A DNA stretch of 27,766 nucleotides from IMG/VR virus record IMGVR_UViG_3300025174_000091, positions 1-27,766 of that record; one strand, written 5' to 3'. Positions 7,084 through 15,090 of this stretch are shown here, piece after piece. The position numbers were made by a program, and so were the translations under genes. Position 1 is the first letter of the stretch; each line of letters opens with the position of its first letter. The stretch is from a virus. The notes beneath the pieces were generated by a model that saw nothing but the letters and a program-made list of their open reading frames with translations, made no database searches and was not told where the DNA came from.

Positions 7084-9287
7084 CAGGTCCCCTCAGCGAG
7101 GGCTTGGCCCTCCCACCACGACTGCACCAGGCCGAGGACGCGACGGGCAAACGCGTCGCCATCCTCACCGGACTGCTGGATGATGTTGAAGTTGGCCTGG
7201 AATGTCTTGCCTGCGCCCCCGCCTTCAGCGCCACCGCGCAAGACCAGCGCTCCGCCCTTGGGTACCACCCATTCGCCCTCTCCGACTACGCCTCCCCCGG
7301 GGCCCACAGGTCCCCCTGCCGCATGGGTCTCGGCAAGCTTCATGTACTCCACATCGACGCCACCGGTTGTGCGCACCGACTCGGAAACACCGGCGCCAGT
7401 GGAGGCAGCGGCCGCTCCTCCGGCGGCCACTGGGGTCCCGCTTACCTTCGGCACCGGTATATTGACGAATGGGATTCGGTTGAGCTCGGTGATGACGGTC
7501 GCGATCGCGTCAATCGCCACTGCTTTGAGCGTGGCCCACGCCTTTGCGGCTGCGCTCTCGAAGCTACCCCACAGATCGATCGCCCACTGGACCGCCTCTA
7601 CCAGGACGTAGATCACCCCGGCAACCGCTGCGATGAACGGAGACAGCAGAGTGAAGAACCCTATAGCTGCAACAATGAAGGCAATCAGACCACACCCGAC
7701 GATGGCAGCGAGTGCGATCCCGACCCACTTCAGAACGGACATCAGAGTCTCGTTCTGCGCTACCCAAGCCGAGACCGCTGCCGCAGTCGCCCCGACCCAT
7801 GCCACGAACCTCCCGAGGTCAATGGTGGCCTTCCCGATCGTCGTGCCGAAGTCCTTGATCTGCTTCAGTACGGCCGGGTCTTTCAGAGCGTCGAGCGGGT
7901 TCTTCTGCTTGGCAAGCCGGTCGAATTCTGTTCCCAGCGTGCCGGTAAACCCGTCCACGAACGCGAGCGCTGCTCCCAAGGCCGCGTGCATTGATTCGAC
8001 CAGGAACCCGAAATACGTCGCCCCACGCTTGGCCCATTCGGTGAAAGCATCCGAGTTGAGCCATGCAGAAATGCCGTCCATGACGGGCTTCAGGCGCTTG
8101 AACGCTGGCTCTGCGAGCTCCGCGATCTTCAGCAGGGCTTGCGACCAAGACGACTTCAGCTGCGCCAAAGATCCCGCAACGGTGGTGGAGAGCCAGCGAA
8201 TGCGTGCCCCTCCAGCCTCCGCGGATCCCGTCATGGCGATAATGGCCGCCTCGATTCCACGGAGGGCCACGTCGGCCGTGACCTTCCCCTCCTCCTTGAG
8301 CTTCATAGCCTGCTGGACACTGACCCCCATCTCCTTGGAGATGTTCTGCCAGATGAGGTCGAGGTTCAGGCCGGTTTCCTGGAGCTGACGCAGCTCGTCT
8401 CCCTGGAGCTTTCCAGCTCCCTTGATCTGGCTCATGGCCAGGACCACACGGCTCATCGTCTCGCTGGTGACCCCAATCGCACTGAGGTCCTGCATCCGCG
8501 CGAACCACCGGAATGCATCGTCGCCTTTGAACCCCGCGGCGGTTAGAGCCCGAATACCCTCGGTCGCATCCTCTATCGGGACGGCGAGATCCGACGCGCT
8601 CTTTTTGATCCGCTCGAACGTCTCGACGCCCTTCCCTCCGGCCAGGGCATTGAAGGTCGCGATGGCGTTCTCTTTGACCATCGCCATCTGCCCCACTGCC
8701 TTGGCAAAAGCCACCGAGACCGCGACACCCACGGCGGCGACGGCCGCCGCTGCCATGGCAGCATACTTCGCGACGGTAAGCAGGGCGCCTCCGACTGCCG
8801 TGACGACCCCGACCACTGGCCCTCCGAGCACCGCGAGCTCTGACCAGGAGGTCTTGACCACGCCGAAGGACTCAGCGAACGATTCCCCTGCCACTTTGCG
8901 AGTGGCGTCGTCCTGGGCAGAGCCCAGGAGCTTTACTGACTGGGCCATCCCCGACAGGCCCGCGCGGAACCGACCCAGTGCACCCAGGGCGGTGTTCGCT
9001 CGCGCCAAGCCCATCCAGTCGCCGAGCCCCCCGGCTCGCTGGAACGCTACGGCCTGCCGTGCAGCGCGACCCGCCGCGCTCATGCGCTCGATTTCCCGGC
9101 GCGCACTCTCCGCTTGCTCAGCTGCCACGACGCCCCATTGCCTGCTCCAGGCCGCATTCACCGCTTGCGAGGAAGCCACGGTGGCCGTTGCTGCGTGCTG
9201 CAGCCCCTGCATGGACGCGGTCGCAGCCGCGGCCGGGCCGCTCACCTTGTTGATGAGCGCAACGGTGAAACTGACAATGTCGGCCAT
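7083..9287 (-). CDS. Tail tape measure protein
   Basis: At 734 residues it is the longest tail protein. Residues ~1-150 are Ala-rich helix with coiled-coil character (VAAEQAESARREIERMSAAG). Residues ~153-199 are strongly hydrophobic. Residues ~205-395 match the tape-measure N-terminal domain pattern, including KLQGDELRQLQETGLN and a second element ending ALRGIEAA. A second hydrophobic block covers ~521-575. The C-terminus is Gly-rich with GEGEWVVPKGG, a pattern common at tape-measure ends. The protein fixes tail length and probably enters the host membrane with the DNA. By the usual ~1.5 angstrom per residue rule the tail would be near 110 nm. The start is ATG without a good ribosome binding site, just after a strong hairpin. 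Confidence 0.92.
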   Translation of the reverse strand: MADIVSFTVALINKVSGPAAAATASMQGLQHAATATVASSQAVNAAWSRQWGVVAAEQAESARREIERMSAAGRAARQAVAFQRAGGLGDWMGLARANTALGALGRFRAGLSGMAQSVKLLGSAQDDATRKVAGESFAESFGVVKTSWSELAVLGGPVVGVVTAVGGALLTVAKYAAMAAAAVAAVGVAVSVAFAKAVGQMAMVKENAIATFNALAGGKGVETFERIKKSASDLAVPIEDATEGIRALTAAGFKGDDAFRWFARMQDLSAIGVTSETMSRVVLAMSQIKGAGKLQGDELRQLQETGLNLDLIWQNISKEMGVSVQQAMKLKEEGKVTADVALRGIEAAIIAMTGSAEAGGARIRWLSTTVAGSLAQLKSSWSQALLKIAELAEPAFKRLKPVMDGISAWLNSDAFTEWAKRGATYFGFLVESMHAALGAALAFVDGFTGTLGTEFDRLAKQKNPLDALKDPAVLKQIKDFGTTIGKATIDLGRFVAWVGATAAAVSAWVAQNETLMSVLKWVGIALAAIVGCGLIAFIVAAIGFFTLLSPFIAAVAGVIYVLVEAVQWAIDLWGSFESAAAKAWATLKAVAIDAIATVITELNRIPFVNIPVPKVSGTPVAAGGAAAASTGAGVSESVRTTGGVDVEYMKLAETHAAGGPVGPGGGVVGEGEWVVPKGGALVLRGGAEGGGAGKTFQANFNIIQQSGEDGDAFARRVLGLVQSWWEGQALAEGT

Positions 9288-9301
9288 GGCTCAGATACGC
9301 A

Positions 9302-9333
9302 CAGCCCCGCCAAGACGCGGCTCAGCGGGGCTG
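9302..9333 (-). promoter_or_regulatory. Strong RNA hairpin between tail chaperone and tape measure
   Basis: On the minus strand CAGCCCCGCTGAG pairs with CTTGGCGGGGCTG: 13 base pairs including two G-U, with a six-base loop CCGCGT. It starts three bases after the stop of the frameshifted chaperone and ends 14 bases before the tape-measure ATG. No U-run follows, so it is not a classic terminator. It could stall ribosomes, lower tape-measure translation, or mark RNA processing. Confidence 0.6.
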
Positions 9334-9336
9334 GGG

Positions 9337-9905
9337 TTACCGTGCTCTCGGCGCATGGGATTGGACAATGGCGAGGACGGCCTGGGCGACGACGTGGAGG
9401 TCTTGCTGGTGTTCTGCGGTCAGTAGAGCCCCGAGTCGCGCGAGCGAGCTCTCATCGCCGCGCTGGAAGGCCAGGAGGGCGCGGGCGTAGTAGAGCTTGT
9501 TCGCTCGCGCGTGCTTCAGTTTCCCTGGATGCTAGCGGAGTCGTCGCCGCCCGCGAGCTTGACGAGCTGCTGAACCAGCTCGCCAGCAAGCGCGGGGCGC
9601 TTCCGGAAAATCGCCTCGAGTTCCTTCTTATCGCTCGGCACCAGCCGGCAGGCCTCCACGAGCTTTCGGTTTACCGCACTGGCGGATTCCCGCTTGAGGC
9701 CAACGTCGACCATACCGTCGATGTAGCGGTTGTATGCAGCCTCGAGGTCGTCCACGGGAGCACGGCAGACGATTGAGCCCTGCGCGGTAAGCGCCTCGAC
9801 GACCTTGCCATACTTGGCCTGAGCGGCCTCGACAGCCACCACGTGTGCCGCGACGGCCGGCTCCCCGAACGCCTCAGTGAGGCGCTGCGTTCGTTCCTGA
9901 TCCAT
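9337..9905 (-). CDS. Tail assembly chaperone, -1 frameshift product (gpGT-like)
   Basis: The upstream ORF (9516-9905) can be extended by a -1 shift at the slippery site 9519-9525. The shifted frame continues LKHARANKLYYARALLAFQR and onward for 60 residues to TAA at 9337-9339, giving a ~189-residue product. This matches the lambda gpG/gpGT arrangement, where a minor frameshifted product has a T domain that recruits tube subunits to the tape measure. The added 60 residues are open, helical, use mostly G/C third positions, and end just before the tape-measure gene. Expression ratio cannot be read from sequence. Confidence 0.8.
9516..9905 (-). CDS. Tail assembly chaperone (gpG-like), zero-frame product
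   Basis: A 129-residue acidic helical protein with a strong GGAGGAAACA ribosome binding site. It sits between the tube and tape-measure genes, the standard slot of tail-assembly chaperones in long-tailed phages. The N-terminal half is helical (FGEPAVAAHVVAVEAAQAKY) and the C-terminal half has KLVEACRLVPSDKKELEAIF. It ends SIQGN-stop, with the slippery heptamer covering the last two codons. The protein is expected to coat the tape measure during tube assembly and not to be in the mature virion. The family is assigned by position, length, composition and the frameshift signal. Confidence 0.82.
   Translation of the reverse strand: MDQERTQRLTEAFGEPAVAAHVVAVEAAQAKYGKVVEALTAQGSIVCRAPVDDLEAAYNRYIDGMVDVGLKRESASAVNRKLVEACRLVPSDKKELEAIFRKRPALAGELVQQLVKLAGGDDSASIQGN
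9519..9525 (-). promoter_or_regulatory. Programmed -1 ribosomal frameshift site GGGAAAC
   Basis: Minus-strand G-GGA-AAC is in the exact X-XXY-YYZ phase relative to the chaperone frame and is followed at once by its TGA stop. Eight bases downstream GCGCG can pair with CGCGC about 22 bases later, enclosing an AGC/GCT stem, which could be the stimulatory structure. The lambda G-T site is the closely similar GGGAAAG. Confidence 0.85.
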
Positions 9906-9954
9906 TGTTTCCTCCGTTTGCTGCTACTGCGACCCCCCTTAGGTCCGTCCGGCG

Positions 9955-10401
9955 CTACGCGCCGGCTTCCTTGAACGGCGTCTCGCCGTCGTAGAGGATG
10001 CGGTACGGCTTGAGCGGCAGAACCACCATCGGCGCGTTGACGCCTTCCGACAGGTCCTTCTGCATGTCCAGAATCGAGCACCGGGTCAGGGTATCGGCGT
10101 GGTGGTCGTCGCCCTTGCCGTAGTTGACGACGAGCGTGGGGCGCGCTCCGTAGATCGAGCCGTACTCTGGGTTCGCGATGAGCTGGGCTCGGATGGCTAA
10201 CCAGACGTGCTCGCGCACCTTTACCTCGGCCTCGAACTTGCACCGCCCCCGCGTCTGGTACTGGGGCATGTTCGCGTTTCCGTGCCCCTCACCCACCTCC
10301 CGAGGCGAGCTGTACTTGGCTGCTTCGAACGGGTAGGAGACCTGGTCGACCTGGAGCTCGCAGTCCCCGAAATCGTATTCGCGATCGTTGACAACAGGCA
10401 T
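9955..10401 (-). CDS. Tail tube protein
   Basis: A 148-residue protein with a GAGGAAACC ribosome binding site, seven bases after the sheath stop. It begins MPVVNDREYDFGDCELQVDQ and contains CKFEAEVKVREHVWLAIRAQ, with alternating beta strands as in the tube/Hcp fold. Size and position directly after the sheath and before the chaperone are those of major tube proteins (Mu gpM, P2 FII). It polymerises into the inner tube through which DNA and tape measure pass. Sequence similarity to named tube families cannot be checked here, so the call rests mostly on synteny. Confidence 0.8.
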   Translation of the reverse strand: MPVVNDREYDFGDCELQVDQVSYPFEAAKYSSPREVGEGHGNANMPQYQTRGRCKFEAEVKVREHVWLAIRAQLIANPEYGSIYGARPTLVVNYGKGDDHHADTLTRCSILDMQKDLSEGVNAPMVVLPLKPYRILYDGETPFKEAGA

Positions 10402-10408
10402 GGTTTCC

Positions 10409-11848
10409 TCACACGTTCAGGGCGAAGCCCATCTTGGTGGTGATGAACTCGGAGTAGCCGAGCGGACGGATGGCAACCTCCGTGAGCAACTGCTTCGTCA
10501 GGTTGATGTTGTTGGTGGTGTCGATGGTGTAGCGGACCGCCGACACATGGCCCTTGACTCCCTCGGCGTTGTACTGGTCGATCAGCACCGCATTGAGTGC
10601 GTCCTGCACCTTCTGCTGGGCGGGTCCAGCGTCGCGCTTGTCTATAGTCCCGGCCGAGGTAGTCCGGAAACTCCGGTTTTGGAACCCGGCCTGAAGCTGG
10701 TACGTGACCCTCCGAGCCGTGTTGAAGACCCGTACCTTGTGCCAGTCGCCAAAGTCCGACCCAAACGGAGGCTTGATGCGGCCACCAGTCAGGTAGTATC
10801 CCTGCAAGCCGTAGAAGCTCCGAATCGTGGTGATCCCGAGCTGGTCGAGGAGGTCGGCTTCGTTTTCGTCGTGGCTGAGGGGTGCCGGGAAGTCCGTGGT
10901 GGGTCCGGGGATGCCGGACAGCGTGCCCGATGCGACCCGTCCGAGGTGCGTCGAGATGAGCTCGGACGTCGCCCTGACCGCCGCGTGAGTCAGCGTGAGG
11001 TGGCGCGGCGTGGAGCAGCCGACGATTGGGACGGCCGATACCGTGTCCGCGTAGCCGTAGCACGGCATCAGCCAGCGGTCGGTTTGCGTGTAGCCGGACG
11101 CAACGTTCGTCGCCGTATCGGCGCTGGCGACGTCGAACAGGGCCGAGACGAACTTGTACTTGCTGTGCCAGGCCGCGAGATGCCCAGCGAGTGCACCTGC
11201 GATGGTGCCGGCCGCGGCAACCGTCGCGTGGACGCCGGAAAGCACCAGGAAGTCCCAGTAGAACGGACTTGTGTTGATGCCCGTCACCGCCGCGCTGAGC
11301 TCGGTCGTCGTGTAGACCGGAGCCGTCGCCACGCCAGTATAGACGTCTGCAGCGACGTACGCTCCAGCAGCGAAGGTGAGATTGAGTCCGGTGTTGGGAA
11401 TCGTGTAACTGCCACCGGCGGGCGTCAAGATCTCCGGTGAGAACGTGCGCCCGTCATCGAGGGAGTACTTGAACCGTGAGGTCCCGAGGGCACCAGCTTT
11501 GGTGATGACGATGCGCAGCTCGTGCCAGTAGTAGGGGGTCGAGCTGTTGTTCGTGATGTCGGGCCCGCTGCCGCTCTTGGCTAGTGTTGCGGTCAGGCTC
11601 CCCGCGGAAGACTGCGCGATCTTGGTGAAACGGACTGGGCCGCCTGACTTCTGCAGGATCGCGGCCGCGTCCTCGACAGCAGGCCCGTAGCCGTTTTCCG
11701 ACTGGAGAGTGTTGAGCGATGAGTAGGTCTTGGTTGTCGCAGCCGTACCGCCCGAGCAGATTCCAGCGACGTGCGGCACGTTGAAGGCGGGGCTAACTCC
11801 GCCTAGCCCGGGGTCAACGACCGTGAAGGTCTGGCCTGGGAGGGTCAC
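10409..11848 (-). CDS. Contractile tail sheath protein with inserted Ig-like domain
   Basis: A 479-residue protein starting at GTG in a GTGA overlap with the upstream gene; AAGGA lies nine bases upstream. The N-terminus has GLGGVSPAFNVPHVAGICSG, the usual sheath opening strand. The C-terminal half has the sheath core: ADLLDQLGITTIRSF, GGRIKPPFGSDFGDWHKVRV with NTARRVTYQL, and a final domain ending EFITTKMGFALNV. Residues ~91-175 are a beta-sandwich module (SRFKYSLDDGRTFSPEI, TGLNLTFAAGAYVAADVY) that is also found in the capsid and DUF1320 proteins of this phage. The protein forms the contractile outer tube, which makes this a myovirus-type tail. It is longer than P2 FI (~396 residues), as expected with the insertion. 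Confidence 0.9.
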   Translation of the reverse strand: MTLPGQTFTVVDPGLGGVSPAFNVPHVAGICSGGTAATTKTYSSLNTLQSENGYGPAVEDAAAILQKSGGPVRFTKIAQSSAGSLTATLAKSGSGPDITNNSSTPYYWHELRIVITKAGALGTSRFKYSLDDGRTFSPEILTPAGGSYTIPNTGLNLTFAAGAYVAADVYTGVATAPVYTTTELSAAVTGINTSPFYWDFLVLSGVHATVAAAGTIAGALAGHLAAWHSKYKFVSALFDVASADTATNVASGYTQTDRWLMPCYGYADTVSAVPIVGCSTPRHLTLTHAAVRATSELISTHLGRVASGTLSGIPGPTTDFPAPLSHDENEADLLDQLGITTIRSFYGLQGYYLTGGRIKPPFGSDFGDWHKVRVFNTARRVTYQLQAGFQNRSFRTTSAGTIDKRDAGPAQQKVQDALNAVLIDQYNAEGVKGHVSAVRYTIDTTNNINLTKQLLTEVAIRPLGYSEFITTKMGFALNV

Positions 11849-12243
11849 TTGTCACCGTCCTTGCCGGGCTTAGCCTCGGCCTTCTGGGGTTGCTTGCTGG
11901 CGGAGGCTGCCTCGGCCTTGCGGGCCTCGTAGCCGAGCGTGTAGGGGCTCAATGCCGGGAGGTGGGGGCGCGGAATGCCGCGCTCGTCGCAGTCGCCAAC
12001 CGCTTTGAGCGCTGCCTCGTATTCGTAGCGCGTGAGCCTCAGGCGACCATCCTGAGCAATGCTCCCGTCAGGATTGCGGCTGATCGGAGCGTGGTGGGCG
12101 TCATCACCCCAACCGTGCAGCGCTGCAGCTGCCATATGCTCGGGGCTGAACATCTCGTCCCCCAGCACATGTCGCGGTGCAGAGCGCACCTGCCCATAAG
12201 CCCGCGCGCAGTCCTCGGGCAACAGACGTTGTTCGTCTCCCAT
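11845..12243 (-). CDS. Hypothetical protein upstream of sheath
   Basis: A 132-residue hydrophilic protein with an AGAGGA ribosome binding site. It has a central segment FSPEHMAAAALHGWGDDAHH, a charged helix LTRYEYEAALKAVGD and a low-complexity Ala/Lys/Glu tail (AEAASASKQPQKAEAKPGKD) that is probably disordered. It is translationally coupled to the sheath gene by GTGA. In Mu-like phages one small gene often precedes the sheath (DUF2635-like), but I cannot show homology. It may help sheath folding or head-tail joining; this is inference from position. Confidence 0.65.
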   Translation of the reverse strand: MGDEQRLLPEDCARAYGQVRSAPRHVLGDEMFSPEHMAAAALHGWGDDAHHAPISRNPDGSIAQDGRLRLTRYEYEAALKAVGDCDERGIPRPHLPALSPYTLGYEARKAEAASASKQPQKAEAKPGKDGDK

Positions 12244-12277
12244 GATTGTCCTCTGAGCGCGCCGAAGCGCGCGGTTG

Positions 12278-12811
12278 TCAGGGTTCCGGTGGCTCGATGA
12301 TGTCCGTGGCCACGAGTTCGGTGCTGCCGTCGGAGTGCTCCTCGACGATTCCGCCCTGGACCTCCAGCTCGTCCCCCGGAACCAGCTCGCTCACCATGTC
12401 GGTAACGACAATGTCGATCTCGCAGGTGGCGACCATCACAACGCCGGCGTCAGCGTGGGCGTCACGCGGGAAGTCGTACTTGGTGCCGATCCGCACGGAA
12501 CTCTTGGCGCTCGATGCCCTTGCCGCGACGATCAGGTTATGCAGGGTGGCTCGGCAGTTCGCCTTGTTGCTCTGCCAAAGGGTGACCAGGTACTGGCAGG
12601 TGTCGAGACCGATGGGCGCGGGGTTTCCGCCAGCGGTCTTGGTCGGAACGGTCTTGCCCCCATTCGGGGCCGGCGACCACACCACCAGCGGGTAGCAGGC
12701 GTGGTGTTCACGTTCTTTGCGGCCGCCAACATACGGCATCGGAGTCCCGAGGAGCTCGTCGAGCTTCTCGTGGATGATGTCGATCGCATCTTCGTGCCAA
12801 GCGTCAGCCAC
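12278..12811 (-). CDS. Putative tail terminator / head-tail joining protein
   Basis: The best start is GTG 12811 (ribosome binding site AGGGG six bases upstream; eight-base overlap with the preceding gene), giving 177 residues. Longer in-frame ATG starts would read far into that gene. The N-terminus is a helix (ADAWHEDAIDIIHEKLDELL), then CYPLVVWSPAPNGG, GLDTCQYLVTLWQSNKANCR, a long helix and C-terminal beta strands with GVVMVATCEIDIVVTDMV. Helix-strand-helix-strands in ~150-180 residues, placed between the virion morphogenesis gene and the sheath, fits tail-terminator proteins (Mu gp37-like, DUF1834-type), but no diagnostic motif is visible. The final ~40 residues are very acidic. Confidence 0.6.
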   Translation of the reverse strand: MADAWHEDAIDIIHEKLDELLGTPMPYVGGRKEREHHACYPLVVWSPAPNGGKTVPTKTAGGNPAPIGLDTCQYLVTLWQSNKANCRATLHNLIVAARASSAKSSVRIGTKYDFPRDAHADAGVVMVATCEIDIVVTDMVSELVPGDELEVQGGIVEEHSDGSTELVATDIIEPPEP

Positions 12812-13421
12812 TGATACCCCTGAACGCCGCGCCAACTGCCGTCTCGATCGAGCGGTGGATGGTCGCCCTCCAGTGCTCTGGGACGCTACCGCGGTCGGGC
12901 AGCATCCGTCGTCTGGGGACGCCGGGGTGGCGCACATGCATGAGCATCACCGATGCAGTTACCCGTCCTCCGTGGATGCGCCTTCCGGCTCCAGTGGCCT
13001 TAGTTCTGCCAGACTTGACCGGTTTGCCGATCTTGTGTGGATTGCTCCACCCGCGGCTGTTGGCTATCGGGATGGCGAGAGCCTTCTTGGTCTTGGGGTA
13101 GATGTCGTACGGCTGCCCGCCACGGTAGGTCGCAGTGCCCTCTTGGTGCCAAAGAGCTCTTGGGTCCGAGCTCGCGACGGTCACTTTGCCAGCGCCGCTC
13201 GTTACGTGGAACGAAGCAGCGAGTTTGCCCTTATCGTGGAGCTGCTTACCAGTGCCGGACGCCTTGGGCAGCCACGCCGCCCCGTAGGGATCAACGGCGC
13301 CGTCGAACCCCTCCTGGACCAGCGACTCTAGCGCGAAGGCGACATTCTTCTCGGCGAGACTGACCGCCTTGGTAGCGGCAGCCTCGATGCGCTTGGCAAT
13401 GGATGCCAGGGAGGAGGCCAT
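12804..13421 (-). CDS. Virion morphogenesis / HK97 gp10-like tail-completion protein
   Basis: A 205-residue basic protein whose ATG shares one base with the upstream stop (TGATG). It opens with a helix (LASIAKRIEAAATKAVSLAE), then the DPYGAAWLPKASGTGKQLHDKGKLAASFHV element found in Mu gpG and related proteins (PDG-x-x-W-xx-L then a strand), followed by WHQEGTATYRGGQPYDIYPK. It ends with HPGVPRRRMLPDRG, close to the H-xx-G-xxx-P-x-R-P-F pattern of the family. These proteins act at the head-tail interface or tail completion. The family-typical motif order makes this a good call, although it is longer than the ~150-residue norm. Confidence 0.8.
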   Translation of the reverse strand: MASSLASIAKRIEAAATKAVSLAEKNVAFALESLVQEGFDGAVDPYGAAWLPKASGTGKQLHDKGKLAASFHVTSGAGKVTVASSDPRALWHQEGTATYRGGQPYDIYPKTKKALAIPIANSRGWSNPHKIGKPVKSGRTKATGAGRRIHGGRVTASVMLMHVRHPGVPRRRMLPDRGSVPEHWRATIHRSIETAVGAAFRGISG

Positions 13422-14146
13422 CAGTACTCACCCCAGCCGCGCCGAGGACGGCTGGCCACGACCCCTCCGCCCCGGGGCTCGTCCACCACGCCGTCTCCGT
13501 CGGCATCGGTGGTGTCGGTCACGTCCAAAACCTCGACCAGGCCCTTGGCCGCGGCCTCGAGCCACTTGATGATGCCTTCGTATCGAGCCACGATAATGGC
13601 ATCGGTTCCGTTCTCTGGGTCGAATCCGCGGCCCGAAAGCAGGTCGTAGGCGGCGATGATGCAGACGGCACGCTTCAGCGCTCTCGGCCAACCCAGTGTC
13701 GCCCACAGGTAGGTTTCCCACTGAACATAGGTGCCTTCCGGGAAGGCAGCCGTGAGGCCGGTCGTGCCCAACGCGTAGGCCCCAGACACCGGAACCAAGA
13801 CATTCGTGGCCTCCCACGAAGCCCCGCCGTTTCTCGACCAGCAGAATGTCGCGACGCCGCGGGCGCCACCCAGACCTATGAGCAGGAGAAAGTCCCTGGC
13901 AGCGTCCGGCGTCCCGCTTAGCGTCACGGCAGGCCCAGTCCCGGCATGCGTAACCCCAGCGGGAGCCATGACGGCGCCGGCCAGGGGGACTGAGAGCTGC
14001 TTACGCAGGTAGCTGTCCACGACGTCGCTGGCGTCTGCCAGCGACCCGTTGACCCGGCGGGTCCGCTCCACGGGTGACCACTCGACAGGCAGCGCCGTCG
14101 CCGGCAGTGCGATGTCGTAGAGGTCCTGCTCGAAGGCGTACTGCAT
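13421..14146 (-). CDS. DUF1320 / Mu gp36-like protein split by an Ig-like insertion
   Basis: A 241-residue protein. Residues 1-60 (MQYAFEQDLYDIALP; SLADASDVVDSYLRKQLSVP) match the N-terminal half of DUF1320, and residues ~150-205 (WPRALKRAVCIIAAYDLLSG; RYEGIIKWLEAAAKG) match its C-terminal half. Between them residues ~68-149 carry a beta-sandwich module with GPAVTLSGTP, FCWSRNGGASWEATN and TGLTAAFPEGTYV, replacing the short loop of the usual ~140-residue family. The same module occurs in the capsid and sheath proteins. The C-terminal 35 residues are Asp/Gly-rich, then Arg-rich. DUF1320 proteins act in head completion or connector function next to the capsid gene. The start ATG lacks a clear ribosome binding site. 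Confidence 0.85.
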   Translation of the reverse strand: MQYAFEQDLYDIALPATALPVEWSPVERTRRVNGSLADASDVVDSYLRKQLSVPLAGAVMAPAGVTHAGTGPAVTLSGTPDAARDFLLLIGLGGARGVATFCWSRNGGASWEATNVLVPVSGAYALGTTGLTAAFPEGTYVQWETYLWATLGWPRALKRAVCIIAAYDLLSGRGFDPENGTDAIIVARYEGIIKWLEAAAKGLVEVLDVTDTTDADGDGVVDEPRGGGVVASRPRRGWGEY

Positions 14147-14155
14147 GAGACGCCG

Positions 14156-14422
14156 TCAGTCGCCGATGTATACCCGGACGTTGGTCACGTTGGATACCGA
14201 TTCAATCGAGCGCAGCTGGCAGATGATCTCCTCGCCTTGCGCGACGTTCCAGACTCGCACGGTGTCCCCGCTTCCCTCCGTGCGTACCGTGATCGTTGCG
14301 CTGGCCGTAGCGGCCACGATCTTGACGCCCTGCACCTTCTTCCCATGCAGGGCCTCGAGGTTGATGGCCGAGCCGAAGCTCGTGTACTCGAGCTGGTCTT
14401 TGGACGCCGAGATGGTCACCAT
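14156..14422 (-). CDS. Small hypothetical virion protein
   Basis: An 88-residue protein almost wholly of predicted beta strands (VKIVAATASATITVRTEG; DTVRVWNVAQGEEIICQLRS). Its size and all-beta nature fit a small decoration or connector subunit. It sits between another small beta protein and the DUF1320 gene, with 11 and nine bases of spacing. No family is recognised. Transcription is clearly with the head operon. Confidence 0.6.
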   Translation of the reverse strand: MVTISASKDQLEYTSFGSAINLEALHGKKVQGVKIVAATASATITVRTEGSGDTVRVWNVAQGEEIICQLRSIESVSNVTNVRVYIGD

Positions 14423-14433
14423 GGTACCGCAGC

Positions 14434-14790
14434 CTAAGCAGCTTCACCGGTGAGCGTGAATCCTATGCTGACCGAGCTGCCGGTCACGTCATACTTCGCA
14501 CGGATGAACCGGTTGGCCACGAAGTGTTTCCACTCGGACGTCGCTCCGGTAGCTTGTGTGAACGTGACCAGTGCGGTCTGCCACGTGACGCCGTCCTTGC
14601 TCGTCTCGATGGTCACATCGATGGCGTCGGACGCACTCACGGAAGTCACATCGAGGAGGAGGCTGACGCTCCGCTTGTCCCCAAGCTCCACTACTGCCGA
14701 ATACCCATCCTCGGTTACCGCAGCAGCGGGATTGAGGTTTACCTCGACCACGTTGGCGTAGCGGCCGTTCTTCATTGTGTAGCCATCCAT
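14434..14790 (-). CDS. Small beta-sandwich virion protein, possible head decoration
   Basis: A 118-residue protein with a good AGGAG ribosome binding site. It contains the repeated sandwich-type strands VSLLLDVTSVSASDAIDVTI, ETSKDGVTWQTALVTFTQAT and FIRAKYDVTGSSVSIGFTLT. This pattern (S-x-DG-x-x-W, then FTQ-x-TG, then RA-x-Y-x-V-TG) recurs in small phage structural proteins encoded close to the capsid gene. It may bind the capsid exterior; the role is inferred from fold-like pattern and position. Confidence 0.62.
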   Translation of the reverse strand: MDGYTMKNGRYANVVEVNLNPAAAVTEDGYSAVVELGDKRSVSLLLDVTSVSASDAIDVTIETSKDGVTWQTALVTFTQATGATSEWKHFVANRFIRAKYDVTGSSVSIGFTLTGEAA

Positions 14791-14799
14791 GGGCGTCTC

Positions 14800-15090
14800 C
14801 TAGAGCAGTGCGGCTGCGTTGACGACAGCCTGGGCCTGCGAGTCAGTGAGCCCGACCGTGTCGACGAGCTCGTCGGTGGTTGCCCCGTCCAAGTCATGAG
14901 CCGTGGAGTATCCGACGGCGACCAATTGAGTGCGCAGCGGGAATGTCGCGGGTAGGGGCGTCCCCGCGACTTCAGCCTGCTTCGCACGCCACGTAAGCGA
15001 ACGGTCATCGTCCCCGATGCGTTCGAGCGCCAGCCGCTTCCCGAGGTAGTAACGCCTCGGGTTGCGGACCTCGCCGAAGGCGTTGAGCAT
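14800..15090 (-). CDS. Small head protein with HhH-like C-terminal domain
   Basis: A 96-residue protein whose ATG directly abuts the upstream TAG. The N-terminal half is basic and Tyr/Arg-rich (NPRRYYLGKRLALERIGDDD). The C-terminal half, GYSTAHDLDGATTDELVDTV followed by GLTDSQAQAVVNAAALL, has the spacing of a helix-hairpin-helix-like module (compare the RNA polymerase alpha C-terminal type). Such modules bind DNA or proteins. It lies among the capsid-proximal genes, so a head-tail connector or DNA-end contact is conceivable but unproven. Confidence 0.58.
   Translation of the reverse strand: MLNAFGEVRNPRRYYLGKRLALERIGDDDRSLTWRAKQAEVAGTPLPATFPLRTQLVAVGYSTAHDLDGATTDELVDTVGLTDSQAQAVVNAAALL

Noticed and set aside
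7029-7994. 321-codon plus-strand ORF and other long plus-strand ORFs opposite the tape-measure gene
   Set aside because: Shadow frames of GC-rich coding DNA; no ribosome binding sites and no domain-like sequence.
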